From the NCBI GenBank assembly GCA_963966275.1, contig CAWZYQ010000026.1, positions 1-34,650 of the forward strand: 34,650 bases of DNA, given 5' to 3'. This DNA is from UBA10427 sp003500135 (GTDB lineage Bacteria > Bacteroidota > Bacteroidia > Cytophagales > Cyclobacteriaceae). The position numbers were made by a program, and so were the translations under genes. Shown here piece by piece: positions 8,017 through 16,422 of the stretch; the first letter of the stretch is position 1, and the number at the start of each line of letters is the position of its first letter. The notes below the pieces were generated by a model, which did not search any database, was not told the origin of the DNA, and saw nothing but the letters and a program-made list of their open reading frames with translations.

Positions 8017-10674
8017 CTATATCAACCCTTCTGCTTTGAGTGTTGTGGCAACGTTTTGGTTGTGTTGCCAGAACTTTTTCTCCAGGGCATTAAATATTCG
8101 GTCATATTCCCTCATGTCTTTGATTTTATCTATCATCGGGTCATCATTTAAAAACAAGATGAGCCAATACTGAAAGTGGTCCTCCCCGGAAAATTCACGA
8201 AGGCGCTCAAGTGATTTTTGTTTGTCGCCCTGATAGGCGTAAAAACAGCCCAGGCTCAGGTTTCTATAAATTGAATTGTCTCTTTCGGCGTAGTATTTAT
8301 ACTGGGCCATTAACTTTCGAGCTTCCTCCTTATGTCCCGTTTTATCCATAACCACGGCAATTTTGCCATCTTCCCCGGGGTATACATCGAGCTTCAGGCT
8401 GTTTTTAATATCGAGAAATTTGCGATAATAATAATATGCACTGTCATAATCGCGCAGATAGTAATACAACTTACCCACCTCCTGAATGACATCCAGTCTC
8501 GATGGATCTTTTTGATAGACCACCAAAAGTTTATTTTTGGTTTGCTCCAAATCGCCGTTCTTAGCCAACTCTATATAGGCCTTTACATATTGTGAATACA
8601 GGTTTTCAGGATTGTAGGCCAGAGAATGGTCTACATAGATCAGCGCTTCATTCACAAAACCCGTTTGGATAAGGGCATTGCTGACATGCAGGTAGGTAAA
8701 ACTTGCCGTGATAGAATCGGAGGAGGCAATATCGAGCCTGATGCCTTTCAAAGCATATTTGAGGTATTTTTCTGTGTCGGGCATGTAATTGGCATAAAAG
8801 TCCGAGAGTGCGTTAATGATCTCGGTCGAATTCGGGTTAAACTGGAGGGCTTTAACGAGGTAAGATTCTGCCATGGAATATTGGTCGCTGTTGAGATAAT
8901 AGTAGCCTTTAGCCAGTAAGCTGAATGAGGACTTATCATCATATAGCAAGGCTTTATCGGCATAATGGTTTATTTTTTCAGCGTATTTCTTCTCAGATCT
9001 ATAAATATCGAGGTAGTAATAGCCAATAGCTATATTGGCATAGGCCACTGAAAATTCCGGGTCTTCCTGAATAGCCTTTTCAAACCATTCAATTCCTTTT
9101 ATCAGGCCCTCCATATTCCGCATGTGGTAGTACTCCACTCCCTTAAGAAAGTGGTCATAGGCAATCAGGTTGTCGGTAGGCACTTTGTTGATCTGCTGTA
9201 CCTCCTCAGGCGTGATCAGTACTTCAATTTCCCCGGCAATACTTTTTGCTACCTCCTGTTGTAGCGAAAATATGTCATCTACCTGCCTTACGTATTGTTT
9301 TGACCAGATATGCCGGTCGCCCGAGACATCGATCAGTTGGATATTAAGCATGATTTCATCGCCCACCTTCTGTCCGCTACCTTCTACAAAATAGCCGACC
9401 TTCAATTCACTGGCAATCTGTGCGGTGGATACGGGGTTGTTGCGGTATTTTTCCACTGAGTTGCGACTTACAACTCTCAGGTCCTCTATTTTTTGCAGGT
9501 TATACAGCACCGATTCCATCAGGCCATTGACAAAATATACATTCGATGAATCGTTACTGTCGTTGATTAAAGGAAGTACCGCGATGGATTTATTTTGATC
9601 GCCCGGCAAAACCGCTGTCTGCTGGTTCTCAAGGTGATTGGAGAGGATGATCTCCCATGTCGCATAGCCCAGGGCAAATAATAAAAGTAACAGGACTGCC
9701 CATTTGACGATCCGGGATAAAGAAGGGCTTTTGTTTTCTTGGCCAATCGTTGTCTTTTTGCTTTCTTTTCTTTCTACCAAGGTCGCTTCTTCCGGAATCT
9801 GAAGCCCGGGATTGGCAATGGCCCATACTTCCATCGGTTTGCCTACATTTTTGAGCTCAAAAGTACCCAGGGATTGGGTGGTGATCGCAGGTTGATTTTT
9901 GATCTCATCATACACTTTTTCCGATATCAGCACACTGCCCGGAACTGCCAACGATTCGATTCGGGACGAAATATTAACACCATCGCCAATTATGCCTTCT
10001 TCGCTGTAGACGATATCTCCTGTATGCAGGCCTATGCGTACCGGCACCTCCGGCGCTTGCCGGAATGCCAGCTGCATTTCAATGGCACATTTCACCGCAT
10101 CGATGGCACTGCGAAAAGTGCCCAGCGAACCATCACCGTAGTATTGCAAAATTTTACCCTGGTATTTTTGGGTCGCCAATTCCACCACCTCCCGATGTCG
10201 TTTGCGCAGGTTGATAGCATGTTGCTCGTTTTGCTGCATCGTGGCGGTGTAGCCTTCAATGTCGGTGAACATAATGGCAGCCAGTTGATGGTAAGGTGGG
10301 TTAATATCCGCTGTGCTCCCATTATCATTAGATGTCGGTTCCTTTCCGTACTCCCCTGGTGGATAGCCATATTCTTCCCGAAAACATTTGATAAAGTACG
10401 ACACGCTGCTAAAGCCACAGTCGAAGGCAATTTCTGAGATCGTTAAGGAGGTGCTTTCCAGCTTTTCAACCGCTGCGGCCAAACGGACCCTTCGAATAAG
10501 CTGGCTTACCGATGATTCAGTAAGCGACCGTACCTTGCGCAATAAGTTGGAACGGCTCATGCCTATGGCATCGGCAAGCTCAGACACACCAAACTGATCA
10601 TTGGCAATATTGTCGTCGATGATCTTGTAAATTCGTTCGAGTAGCTCGTGATCCGATGTGCGCAGGTTGGCCAT
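8017..10674 (-). CDS. AraC-type HTH / class III nucleotide cyclase / TPR transmembrane regulator
   Basis: The product has 885 residues. Residues 1-108 are an AraC-family helix-turn-helix (SELADAIGMSRSNLLRKVRS, then ISEIAFDCGFSSVSYFIKCF). Residues about 128-288 are a class III cyclase domain with metal-binding Asp138 (FTDIEGYT) and Asp181 (YYGDG), and the transition-state pair Asn234/Arg238 (GDGVNISSRIE). Gln177 sits where adenylyl cyclases usually have the adenine-selecting Lys, so nucleotide preference is uncertain. Residues about 324-344 form one membrane helix. Next comes a TolB/FlgO-like domain beginning with IAVLPLINDSND (about 365-480). TPR repeats then run to the C-terminus. Predicted topology puts HTH and cyclase in the cytoplasm and the TPRs in the periplasm. 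It is divergent from the ankyrin lipoprotein gene, and the gap between them contains direct repeats that could be its binding site. Confidence 0.85.
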   Translation of the reverse strand: MANLRTSDHELLERIYKIIDDNIANDQFGVSELADAIGMSRSNLLRKVRSLTESSVSQLIRRVRLAAAVEKLESTSLTISEIAFDCGFSSVSYFIKCFREEYGYPPGEYGKEPTSNDNGSTADINPPYHQLAAIMFTDIEGYTATMQQNEQHAINLRKRHREVVELATQKYQGKILQYYGDGSLGTFRSAIDAVKCAIEMQLAFRQAPEVPVRIGLHTGDIVYSEEGIIGDGVNISSRIESLAVPGSVLISEKVYDEIKNQPAITTQSLGTFELKNVGKPMEVWAIANPGLQIPEEATLVERKESKKTTIGQENKSPSLSRIVKWAVLLLLLFALGYATWEIILSNHLENQQTAVLPGDQNKSIAVLPLINDSNDSSNVYFVNGLMESVLYNLQKIEDLRVVSRNSVEKYRNNPVSTAQIASELKVGYFVEGSGQKVGDEIMLNIQLIDVSGDRHIWSKQYVRQVDDIFSLQQEVAKSIAGEIEVLITPEEVQQINKVPTDNLIAYDHFLKGVEYYHMRNMEGLIKGIEWFEKAIQEDPEFSVAYANIAIGYYYLDIYRSEKKYAEKINHYADKALLYDDKSSFSLLAKGYYYLNSDQYSMAESYLVKALQFNPNSTEIINALSDFYANYMPDTEKYLKYALKGIRLDIASSDSITASFTYLHVSNALIQTGFVNEALIYVDHSLAYNPENLYSQYVKAYIELAKNGDLEQTKNKLLVVYQKDPSRLDVIQEVGKLYYYLRDYDSAYYYYRKFLDIKNSLKLDVYPGEDGKIAVVMDKTGHKEEARKLMAQYKYYAERDNSIYRNLSLGCFYAYQGDKQKSLERLREFSGEDHFQYWLILFLNDDPMIDKIKDMREYDRIFNALEKKFWQHNQNVATTLKAEGLI

Positions 10675-11006
10675 TGGGAGTTATTTATGGCAAATTAGAA
10701 ATAAATGTCCTAAAACGGGAGGAGGTGCAGGATTTATTTTAGCACGGTATTTCTGTTTAGTATAGCGTGGAACGAAGACAAATACCCTCACTTTTTCGGC
10801 GGAGTCTCCACTTTTTTTGCCCAAAAAATAAAGCCCTTAAAAGTATGTTTAGGGTTGTTTTGCAACATAATTGATATACCTGCTACATAATTGATAGCCC
10901 TTCCACAAACTTGATATCAATGGGTTGATTTGTGATTAGTCTTGCGCGCCAATTCCACTGACCTTTACCATGTTGATTTTATGTTCCATCAAAATAAATA
11001 AATGTT
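10675..11006. promoter_or_regulatory. Divergent regulatory region between the cyclase and ankyrin genes
   Basis: This 332-bp gap separates the two divergent genes and must hold both promoters. Its clearest structure is three direct repeats at 20-bp spacing (10865, 10885, 10905), listed separately. Confidence 0.5.
10865..10916. promoter_or_regulatory. Three direct repeats with 20-bp period, candidate operator
   Basis: ACATAATTGATA occurs at 10865-10876 and 10885-10896, and a variant ACAAACTTGATA at 10905-10916. The starts are exactly 20 bp apart, about two helical turns, so the sites face the same side of the DNA. AraC-family proteins commonly bind direct repeats about 21 bp apart, and the gene for an AraC-HTH protein starts 190 bp to the left. 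Assignment to that protein is inference. Confidence 0.55.
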
Positions 11007-11600
11007 ATGAAAGCGAATCAAAAATTAAGAACACTGTACACAATTGCAGTAATCGTATTAGTAATGGGCGCAGGAGCCTGTAACAGTGAGCAAAAAACAT
11101 CTGGTGAAAATGAAACCACTGCCGAAGCAGTAGCTGAAACGCCGAAGCCGCATGTAGATATTCATTCGGCAGCATTGATGGGCGACGTGCAATCTATACA
11201 ACAGCATATTGCCCATGGGAGCGACCTCAACGCAAAGGATGCCTACGGATCGACCCCCCTCGTTGTGGCAACAGTATTCGATAAGCGTGAAGTGGTAAGT
11301 GTTTTACTGGAAGGCGGCGCCGACATCAACGCGACCAATGCCGAGGGCTCTACGCCATTGCACGTAGCTTCATTTTTATGTCGCGAAGAAATTGTTGAGA
11401 TGTTGCTCGATCACAATGCCGATCGCAGCATCCGAAACCAGTATGGCAGCACAGCGCTTGAATCGGTCCAGGTACCTTTTATACATGTAGAAGCTGCGTA
11501 TGTGCAATTTGGTAAAGGGCTGGAAGCCTTAGGTCTGGAGCTGGACATTGATCGTATTGAGCAGACGCGCCCGGTAATTGTCGAAATGTTACAAAAGTAA
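11007..11600 (+). CDS. Ankyrin-repeat lipoprotein
   Basis: The product has 197 residues. The signal peptide ends in lipobox MGAGAC with Cys25, followed by a low-complexity linker. Residues about 50-150 hold three ankyrin repeats: IHSAALMGDVQSIQQHIAHG, then DAYGSTPLVVATVFDKREVV, then AEGSTPLHVASFLCREEIVE with the conserved TPL and ADIN turns. Ankyrin repeats mediate protein binding, so this is probably an adaptor or inhibitor in the periplasm or at the outer membrane. Its divergent placement from the cyclase/HTH regulator suggests it may be a target of that regulator. A short GC-rich hairpin follows the stop codon. Confidence 0.8.
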   Translation: MKANQKLRTLYTIAVIVLVMGAGACNSEQKTSGENETTAEAVAETPKPHVDIHSAALMGDVQSIQQHIAHGSDLNAKDAYGSTPLVVATVFDKREVVSVLLEGGADINATNAEGSTPLHVASFLCREEIVEMLLDHNADRSIRNQYGSTALESVQVPFIHVEAAYVQFGKGLEALGLELDIDRIEQTRPVIVEMLQK

Positions 11601-11614
11601 AGAAAAAAACACCA

Positions 11615-11640
11615 CCCGGAGCACATCACTATGCTCCGGG
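11615..11640 (+). terminator. Hairpin after the ankyrin gene
   Basis: CCCGGAGCA (11615-11623) pairs perfectly with TGCTCCGGG (11632-11640) around an 8-base loop. No T-tract follows on the plus strand; there is an A-run just before it. It could be a weak terminator or mRNA 3'-end stabiliser between this gene and the acyltransferase. Confidence 0.5.
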
Positions 11641-11650
11641 CTTAATCAGA

Positions 11651-12762
11651 ATGACCATGAAAAATTCAGAAAGAAGATATGATATTGACTGGCTGCGCGT
11701 GATTGCGATAGGCCTGCTGTTGATCTATCATGTGGCGATCGTATTTCAGCCCTGGGCATTGTTTATCGGGTTCCCACAGAGCAATGGCTCCCTGCAGTCG
11801 TTGTGGATCCCGATGTCGATGTTGAATGTTTGGCGTATACCGTTGTTGTTTTTCGTATCGGGCATGGGCGTGTATTTTGCCATGCGCAAGCGCAACTGGA
11901 AACAACTGGTCATAGAGCGTGGACGACGAATATTGATCCCGTTCGTATTTGGCATGCTGGCCATTGTGCCTTTGCATGTATTTATTTGGCAGGCATTCTA
12001 TCATCAGGGGTTGCAATACGTAACCAACATGGGGCATCTCTGGTTTTTGGGCAATATATTCGCTTATGTGCTAATATTATTGCCACTGTTTTACTATTTG
12101 AAAAAGAAAGGTAAGGGTCGTTTTTACCTGTTTTTACAAAAAGTATGGCGGCATCCGTTGGGCTTACTGACGATTACGGTGTTTTTTGTTTTTGAAGCCG
12201 TAGTAGTACAACCAGACCTTTACACACTGTATGCCTTTACCGGTCATGGTTTTTTCATGGGCTTTCTGGCCTTTCTGGCTGGTTTTTTGAGCATGTATTG
12301 CGGGGAAGCATTTCGGCAAAATGTAGTGAAATGGCGCTGGGCATACCTTGTTTCAGGTATTGTTCTCTTTGGCATCCGGTGGATGTTCTTTGAGCTCAAG
12401 ACCCCCGACTACCTGATGGCGGTAGAATCGAATATCTGGATGCTGTATTCGGTTTTGGTTTCAGGTGGCTGAACAAACAGGGCAAGGTCTTGGGCTATTT
12501 GAGCCAGAGTGCCTATCCGGTGTATATCGTGCATATGGCTTGTCTGTATGCAGGGGCCTACCTCATTCTACCGATGGAGATAAGCCTATGGATGAAGTTT
12601 ATTCTTGTGGTGCTGTTCACTTTTGCCGGTAGTATGATGGTGTACGAATTAATGATTAGAAGATTGGGGATTTTGAGAGTGTTGTTTGGGTTGAAAATGA
12701 TTAGAAAAGTAGATAATAAGGCCAATGTCAGGATGCAAGAGCCAGGTTTGGTTGCAGATTAG
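11651..12762 (+). pseudogene. Acyltransferase 3 family membrane protein, frameshifted
   Basis: The first part starts MKNSERRYDIDWLRVIAIGL, typical of acyltransferase-3/OafA/YrrM-like membrane O-acyltransferases, with the early His in LLLIYHVAIVFQPW and several membrane helices. The frame ends at a TGA near 12470. The next frame continues naturally as VFGFGFRWLNKQGKVLGYLS and QSAYPVYIVHMACLYAGAYL to the stop at 12762, which is the usual C-terminal end of this family. The switch lies around 12440-12460 and fits one missing base. ATG 11651 and 11657 are both possible starts. Such enzymes acylate sugars of surface polysaccharide or lipid. Either the gene is recently inactivated or the assembly has a one-base error; no slippery site for programmed shifting is obvious. 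Confidence 0.8.
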
Positions 12763-12864
12763 ATGAGATAAAAAAAACAAACTTAATTTTGGGAGTAGGT
12801 TATTTCTAATTACGAATACCTCCAATAACTTACAATCTGTGCTTTGCAAAATTATAGCCTGGCA

Positions 12865-12890
12865 AATGCCATTTGTGAAATCGATTTGAT
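12865..12890 (+). repeat. Dispersed non-coding repeat, copy 2, module A (truncated)
   Basis: These 26 bases are identical to 4817-4842. The match stops where the MITE-like element begins at 12893. After that element, TATAAAGGTGTA at 13069-13080 resembles the continuation ATATGAAAGTGTA seen in copy 1, so the module appears to have been split by the insertion. Confidence 0.65.
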
Positions 12891-12892
12891 TT

Positions 12893-13070
12893 AACCTGAA
12901 TCATACATTAGCATTCTATACCAAGTCCAAAATGCTTCAAGCTCAAGCATTTATGAACATTTTGAGACTCACCGTGATGGTCAACCACCCCTCCTTGCCA
13001 AATAACCCTAAACATTTGGCCTTATTGCATTTTGGGCTTTCATGATAAATCCAAATGCATTAACCAGGTA
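12893..13070 (+). mobile_element. MITE-like element, copy 1 (178 bp)
   Basis: The left end AACCTGAATCATACATTAG and the complement of the right end (ACCTGGTTAATGCATTTGG) are related, giving imperfect terminal inverted repeats. The interior includes AAGCATTTATGAACATTTTG and CCAAATAACCCTAAACA. It matches 14447-14625 over its whole length. There is no open frame long enough for a transposase, so movement would need an enzyme from elsewhere. Confidence 0.6.
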
Positions 13071-13132
13071 TAAAGGTGTAAAAACCATCTTCACCCGGGT
13101 TTGAAAGAAAAGAAAAACTGGATGTGGATTTG

Positions 13133-13182
13133 ATCTACACCCAAATATCATCATCGGCATGAACGCCAGCATTTTTAATGCG
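13133..13182 (+). repeat. Dispersed non-coding repeat, copy 2, module C
   Basis: The stretch begins TGTGGATTTGATCTACACCC and ends CCAGCATTTTTAATGCG, matching 14250-14309 with scattered changes. The last part also matches 4685-4702. Confidence 0.6.
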
Positions 13183-13438
13183 TGTAGTGGTATTCCAATC
13201 CTCCATTTTATGTGTGTTATTTTCTGAAAAAGCCCTGGCCGTATATACCATACGTGCTTTTTGGATTGTTAATTATCTTATTTCATTAACCTGTATAATT
13301 GGGTTTTTGTACTGAAATCGAAAATGAAAAAGCCGCTTTAACTGTAATGTATTGCACGCCTAAATACTGGTTAAAGTGTAAATTTTTGATTAAATTATTG
13401 TAGTCAATTGATCCATCAATCAACCAAAATTGATCAAA

Positions 13439-14119
13439 ATGAAAACACATGTTTCACTTTCGCATGACTTAAGGAAAAGAGTGATCAATACGGCTTTATT
13501 GATAACAGCAATCCTCTTATTAATACTCTTTTCCGGTTGCCCACCGGCAGATGAAGAAGACACCTGGCGAATTGAACAAGATGGAATCTTGAGTAGCTGG
13601 ATTCTTGAAAGCGCTGAATTTCGTGAAATGGTAGACCTGGACGGTCCGGGGAACATGCTCCCAACCACTGATGCAAAATCGGTATTATTCGATATATTCA
13701 ATGTATATGGCAACTGTTCTTCAATAGAAGAGATAGCCTTTAGGTTTACAGATGATCCACCTTTTCAAGAAGATATTGGTATTATATATGGTGATGTTGT
13801 GTTTTATGCCGAAGTGGAATGTCCTGAAGGGATGGGTATTTCCAGTTGGGTGTTTGATTATTCTTTTAATGATCGTTTTAATGATGATAATGAATCAGAT
13901 CTATTGATCATCAAGAAAGCGATCAATGATCCATTGGGGCTTTTCGATTGGGATGGTGTTATAAGTCTTTTAATATCACATTCAGAGATAATTAATGGCA
14001 AATACACTATTTCAGGTCATTCAAAACCCGGATATAATCTTACTTCCTCATTGCCTGAGCCCAAGCCAGATCTGACGTTTGATTTTGTCTTTGAAAGAGT
14101 AGATCCGCATTTGGACTAA
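13439..14119 (+). CDS. Hypothetical lipoprotein
   Basis: Starting at ATG 13439 (preferred over an upstream TTG at 13430), the product has 226 residues. It has a long basic N-terminus, a hydrophobic stretch and a lipobox ending LFSGC around residue 30, so it is probably a lipoprotein. The mature part is acidic and strand-rich, with stretches such as WRIEQDGILSSWILESAEF and PDLTFDFVFERVDPHLD at the end. I do not recognise a family. It stands alone between two copies of the dispersed repeat, so it may have been carried in with or trapped between them. Confidence 0.6.
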   Translation: MKTHVSLSHDLRKRVINTALLITAILLLILFSGCPPADEEDTWRIEQDGILSSWILESAEFREMVDLDGPGNMLPTTDAKSVLFDIFNVYGNCSSIEEIAFRFTDDPPFQEDIGIIYGDVVFYAEVECPEGMGISSWVFDYSFNDRFNDDNESDLLIIKKAINDPLGLFDWDGVISLLISHSEIINGKYTISGHSKPGYNLTSSLPEPKPDLTFDFVFERVDPHLD

Positions 14120-14216
14120 TCAAATGAGTTGTGAAGTAAATAGACGGTTGATGGCTGATAGGGTGGGATAAAAGTTATAATAAATAAATAGCAACGCGTG
14201 CAATTCTCACACAATA

Positions 14217-14357
14217 TTTGCTATTCGTGAAGCCGATTTAATATGAAGGTGTGGATTTGATCTATACCCAAATATCGACATTGATATGAACACCAGCATT
14301 TTTAATGTGGGTCAAATTAAATTGATGTTGTTTTCAATTGATATCAAATCCAGTACG
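14217..14357 (+). repeat. Dispersed non-coding repeat, copy 3 (modules A, C, C')
   Basis: This is the most continuous copy. Module A (14217-14254) is followed directly by module C (from TGTGGATTTGATCTATACCC at 14250), then a stretch ending CCAGTACGG at 14357 that matches copy 1 at 4685-4761. It contains TTGATGTTGTTTTCAATTGA, shared with copy 1. Confidence 0.65.
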
Positions 14358-14446
14358 GGGAAGAAGGTAATCGGAAATGGATTTCAAATAAGCGTATTGA
14401 CTGTCTAAATAAGAATAGAGGAACTCCAAATTCAGCAAGGATATTA

Positions 14447-14625
14447 AACCTGAATCATGCATTAGCATTCAATTCAAAGTCCAAACTGATTCAATATCAA
14501 GCATTTATGAACATTTTGATACTCACCGTGGTGGTTAACCACGCCTCCGTTCCAAAATAACCCTAAACACTTGATCATATTGCATTTTGGGCGTTCACGA
14601 CGAATCCTAAGGCATGGGCCAGGTT
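14447..14625 (+). mobile_element. MITE-like element, copy 2 (179 bp)
   Basis: It begins AACCTGAATCATGCATTAG. Its end, read on the other strand, is AACCTGGCCCATGCCTTAG, so 15 of 19 terminal bases are inverted-repeat matches. The centre holds the palindrome GTGGTTAACCAC (14531-14542). It is similar end to end to 12893-13070. The right end abuts the A-run that serves as the phoD terminator T-tract on the minus strand. Confidence 0.65.
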
Positions 14626-14660
14626 AAAAAAAATAACCCCCACCAGCCAACGGCCAGTGG
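14626..14660 (-). terminator. Rho-independent terminator of the phoD-like gene
   Basis: Read on the minus strand, CCACTGGCC (14660-14652) pairs with GGCTGGTGG (14648-14640) across a 3-base loop with two G-T pairs, and is followed by a run of eight Ts (14633-14626). It lies just after the stop of the minus-strand gene. Confidence 0.75.
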
Positions 14661-14685
14661 AGGTGTAGATATGGAAGATTGAGGA

Positions 14686-16422
14686 CTAACTTTCCGTTAC
14701 CACATTGCCACTGGTAGTCGTTGGATCTACGGTGGCTAATGTATTGATATAGCGGTAATCTGCTTCGGCATTTGAATCATTAAAAGTCACCTCTACATAA
14801 CCGCGGTTTTTGGCATCAGCATATGAAAGATCGTCGATCAGCAACTGGTTGGATTGTTCAAATCCTGCAATCACCGTCGGATCGTCGCCGAAAATACCTT
14901 CAAAGCCCGGTGACGACACTGATGCAGTTGCAAATTCGGCGCCTACTTTGTTTTTGTTGTTGTCTGAAAGTTGGGCATACCAGGCATTGTGGGTATCTCC
15001 TGCCAGCGATATTAGTTTTTTACCGGCGGCTGCCGCAAATACCACCTCACGCTCAACCGGGTACCCATCCCAGGCATCAAGGTTATACGGCAATACGGTT
15101 TCCACACGTGCCTGCTCTTCTGCAGTAACAGTAGGGTCACCCTGCAATATCCTCGATTTGATGGTCACCAATTCGGTTACGAGCGTATTGTATTGGGCTA
15201 ATAGTTCGGGAGTGGCTGATCCTGTAGCCGCTATTTGAGCCGTAACTTCCAGCAATTCGGCAGGGATGTAGTATTTGCCCATAAGCGCCTGGTTGCCCAG
15301 AACCTGCCATTGTGCACTGCTGCCTGCCAGCTGACTGGTGAGCCAGTTAAGTTGTTCCGAACCCAGGATTGTCCGGTTGGCGTCCTGCCAGTCCGCCAGG
15401 AAGCTGTTCTGATCGAATCCATTCAGAGTGAAATAGTCGGCGTAATCGAGTTGCTTATTTCGACCAATAATACGCGTGTCGAGCATCATTAAATTCACGA
15501 TGCCGGCCATATCAAAGCTTCGGTATATTTTAGTATTGTCACTCACACGGGCCGGTAAGTACTCGTGCCATACCTGTATGGCATTCATTTTTCGTGTTTC
15601 GTAGTCGCCTTCGCTTGGGTCGTGATTTTCAGCGCCGTCTGTATACGCATCATTGGTGATTTCATGGTCGTCCCAAACGCATATGAACGGCTTCAACTGG
15701 TGGGCTTTTTGAAGTTGTTCGTCACCTCTATATTGTCGATAGCGTGCCCGGTACTCATCAATTTCAATAATCTCGCCGGCAGGCACATGTTCGCGGCCTA
15801 AAGACGCGGTCAAATCGTTGGTGCCATAGCCGCCGGCTTCATACTCGTAAATGTAGTCGCCAAGGTGAACTACCACGTCCACATCCGATTCAGCAACGGC
15901 GCCATAGACATTGAACAGGCCAGCCTGGAAGTTGGCGCATGACATGATGGCCAGTTTTACTTCGTTAGCTTCACCAGTTGCGGGCAGCGTTTTTGTTTCC
16001 CCGGTAATGGAAACGGCTTGTGTACGTTCGTTTCGGAATCGGTAATAATATTTGGTATTAGAGTTCAGATTGCTCACATCGACATTGATCGTGTTGTCGC
16101 TGTTAGCATCTACCTCTACGGTTTCACTGGCCACAATATCATTGAAGTTGGCATCTGTAGCAACGTCGAGTATGATTTTCGGATTGCCCGATTCATTGTC
16201 GGCCGGAGTATAGCGCGACCAAAGGATGACCTGGCTCTGCGTAGGGTCAAAGCTGGCTACGCCTTCCATAAAACCAAAATCACCTTCAGGTGTAAATTCT
16301 TCACTATCATCGTTGCAACCGGCCAGTGTGGTCGGCAGCAACGAAGCGCCGGCGGCTGCCACTACTGAATTGCGCAAAAATTTTCTTCTGGATAGTCCCT
16401 GCAAAATCTTCTTTCTGTCCAT
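14686..16422 (-). CDS. phoD: PhoD-type alkaline phosphatase/phosphodiesterase, Tat-exported lipoprotein
   Basis: Starting at ATG 16422 (upstream codons to 16470 would spoil the signal peptide), the product has 578 residues. The N-terminus has a twin-arginine motif SRRKFLRN and a lipobox TLAGC. An N-terminal beta domain (about residues 45-150) precedes the PhoD metallophosphatase domain, with MSCANFQAGLFNVYGAVAES, HLGDYIYEYE, CVWDDHEITND and LAGDTHNAW marking the metal ligands. PhoD enzymes hydrolyse phosphomonoesters and diesters with Ca and Fe cofactors in the periplasm or outside the cell. It is divergent from the transporter operon, and the shared 300-bp gap carries the putative operator half-sites, so it may be co-regulated. 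Its role could be to release phosphate or phosphonate headgroups. Confidence 0.9.
   Translation of the reverse strand: MDRKKILQGLSRRKFLRNSVVAAAGASLLPTTLAGCNDDSEEFTPEGDFGFMEGVASFDPTQSQVILWSRYTPADNESGNPKIILDVATDANFNDIVASETVEVDANSDNTINVDVSNLNSNTKYYYRFRNERTQAVSITGETKTLPATGEANEVKLAIMSCANFQAGLFNVYGAVAESDVDVVVHLGDYIYEYEAGGYGTNDLTASLGREHVPAGEIIEIDEYRARYRQYRGDEQLQKAHQLKPFICVWDDHEITNDAYTDGAENHDPSEGDYETRKMNAIQVWHEYLPARVSDNTKIYRSFDMAGIVNLMMLDTRIIGRNKQLDYADYFTLNGFDQNSFLADWQDANRTILGSEQLNWLTSQLAGSSAQWQVLGNQALMGKYYIPAELLEVTAQIAATGSATPELLAQYNTLVTELVTIKSRILQGDPTVTAEEQARVETVLPYNLDAWDGYPVEREVVFAAAAGKKLISLAGDTHNAWYAQLSDNNKNKVGAEFATASVSSPGFEGIFGDDPTVIAGFEQSNQLLIDDLSYADAKNRGYVEVTFNDSNAEADYRYINTLATVDPTTTSGNVVTES

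Larger units (their letters stand above)
12763..13438. other. Intergenic stretch with repeat modules and a MITE-like element
   Basis: No gene is visible. The stretch contains module A (12865-12890), a 178-bp element with inverted ends (12893-13070) and module C (13133-13182), all listed separately. Confidence 0.5.
14120..14685. other. Intergenic stretch with repeat modules, MITE-like element and terminator
   Basis: No gene is visible. It is occupied mostly by repeat copy 3 (14217-14357), the second MITE-like element (14447-14625) and the terminator of the phoD-like gene (14626-14660). Confidence 0.5.

Noticed and set aside
9739..10437. 232-codon plus-strand frame opposite the cyclase gene
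   Set aside because: It lies wholly antisense to well-supported cyclase and HTH motifs and has no coherent protein features.
11615..11640. Strong rho-independent terminator after the ankyrin gene
   Set aside because: The stem is good, but no T-tract follows on the coding strand, so it is listed only as a hairpin of moderate confidence.
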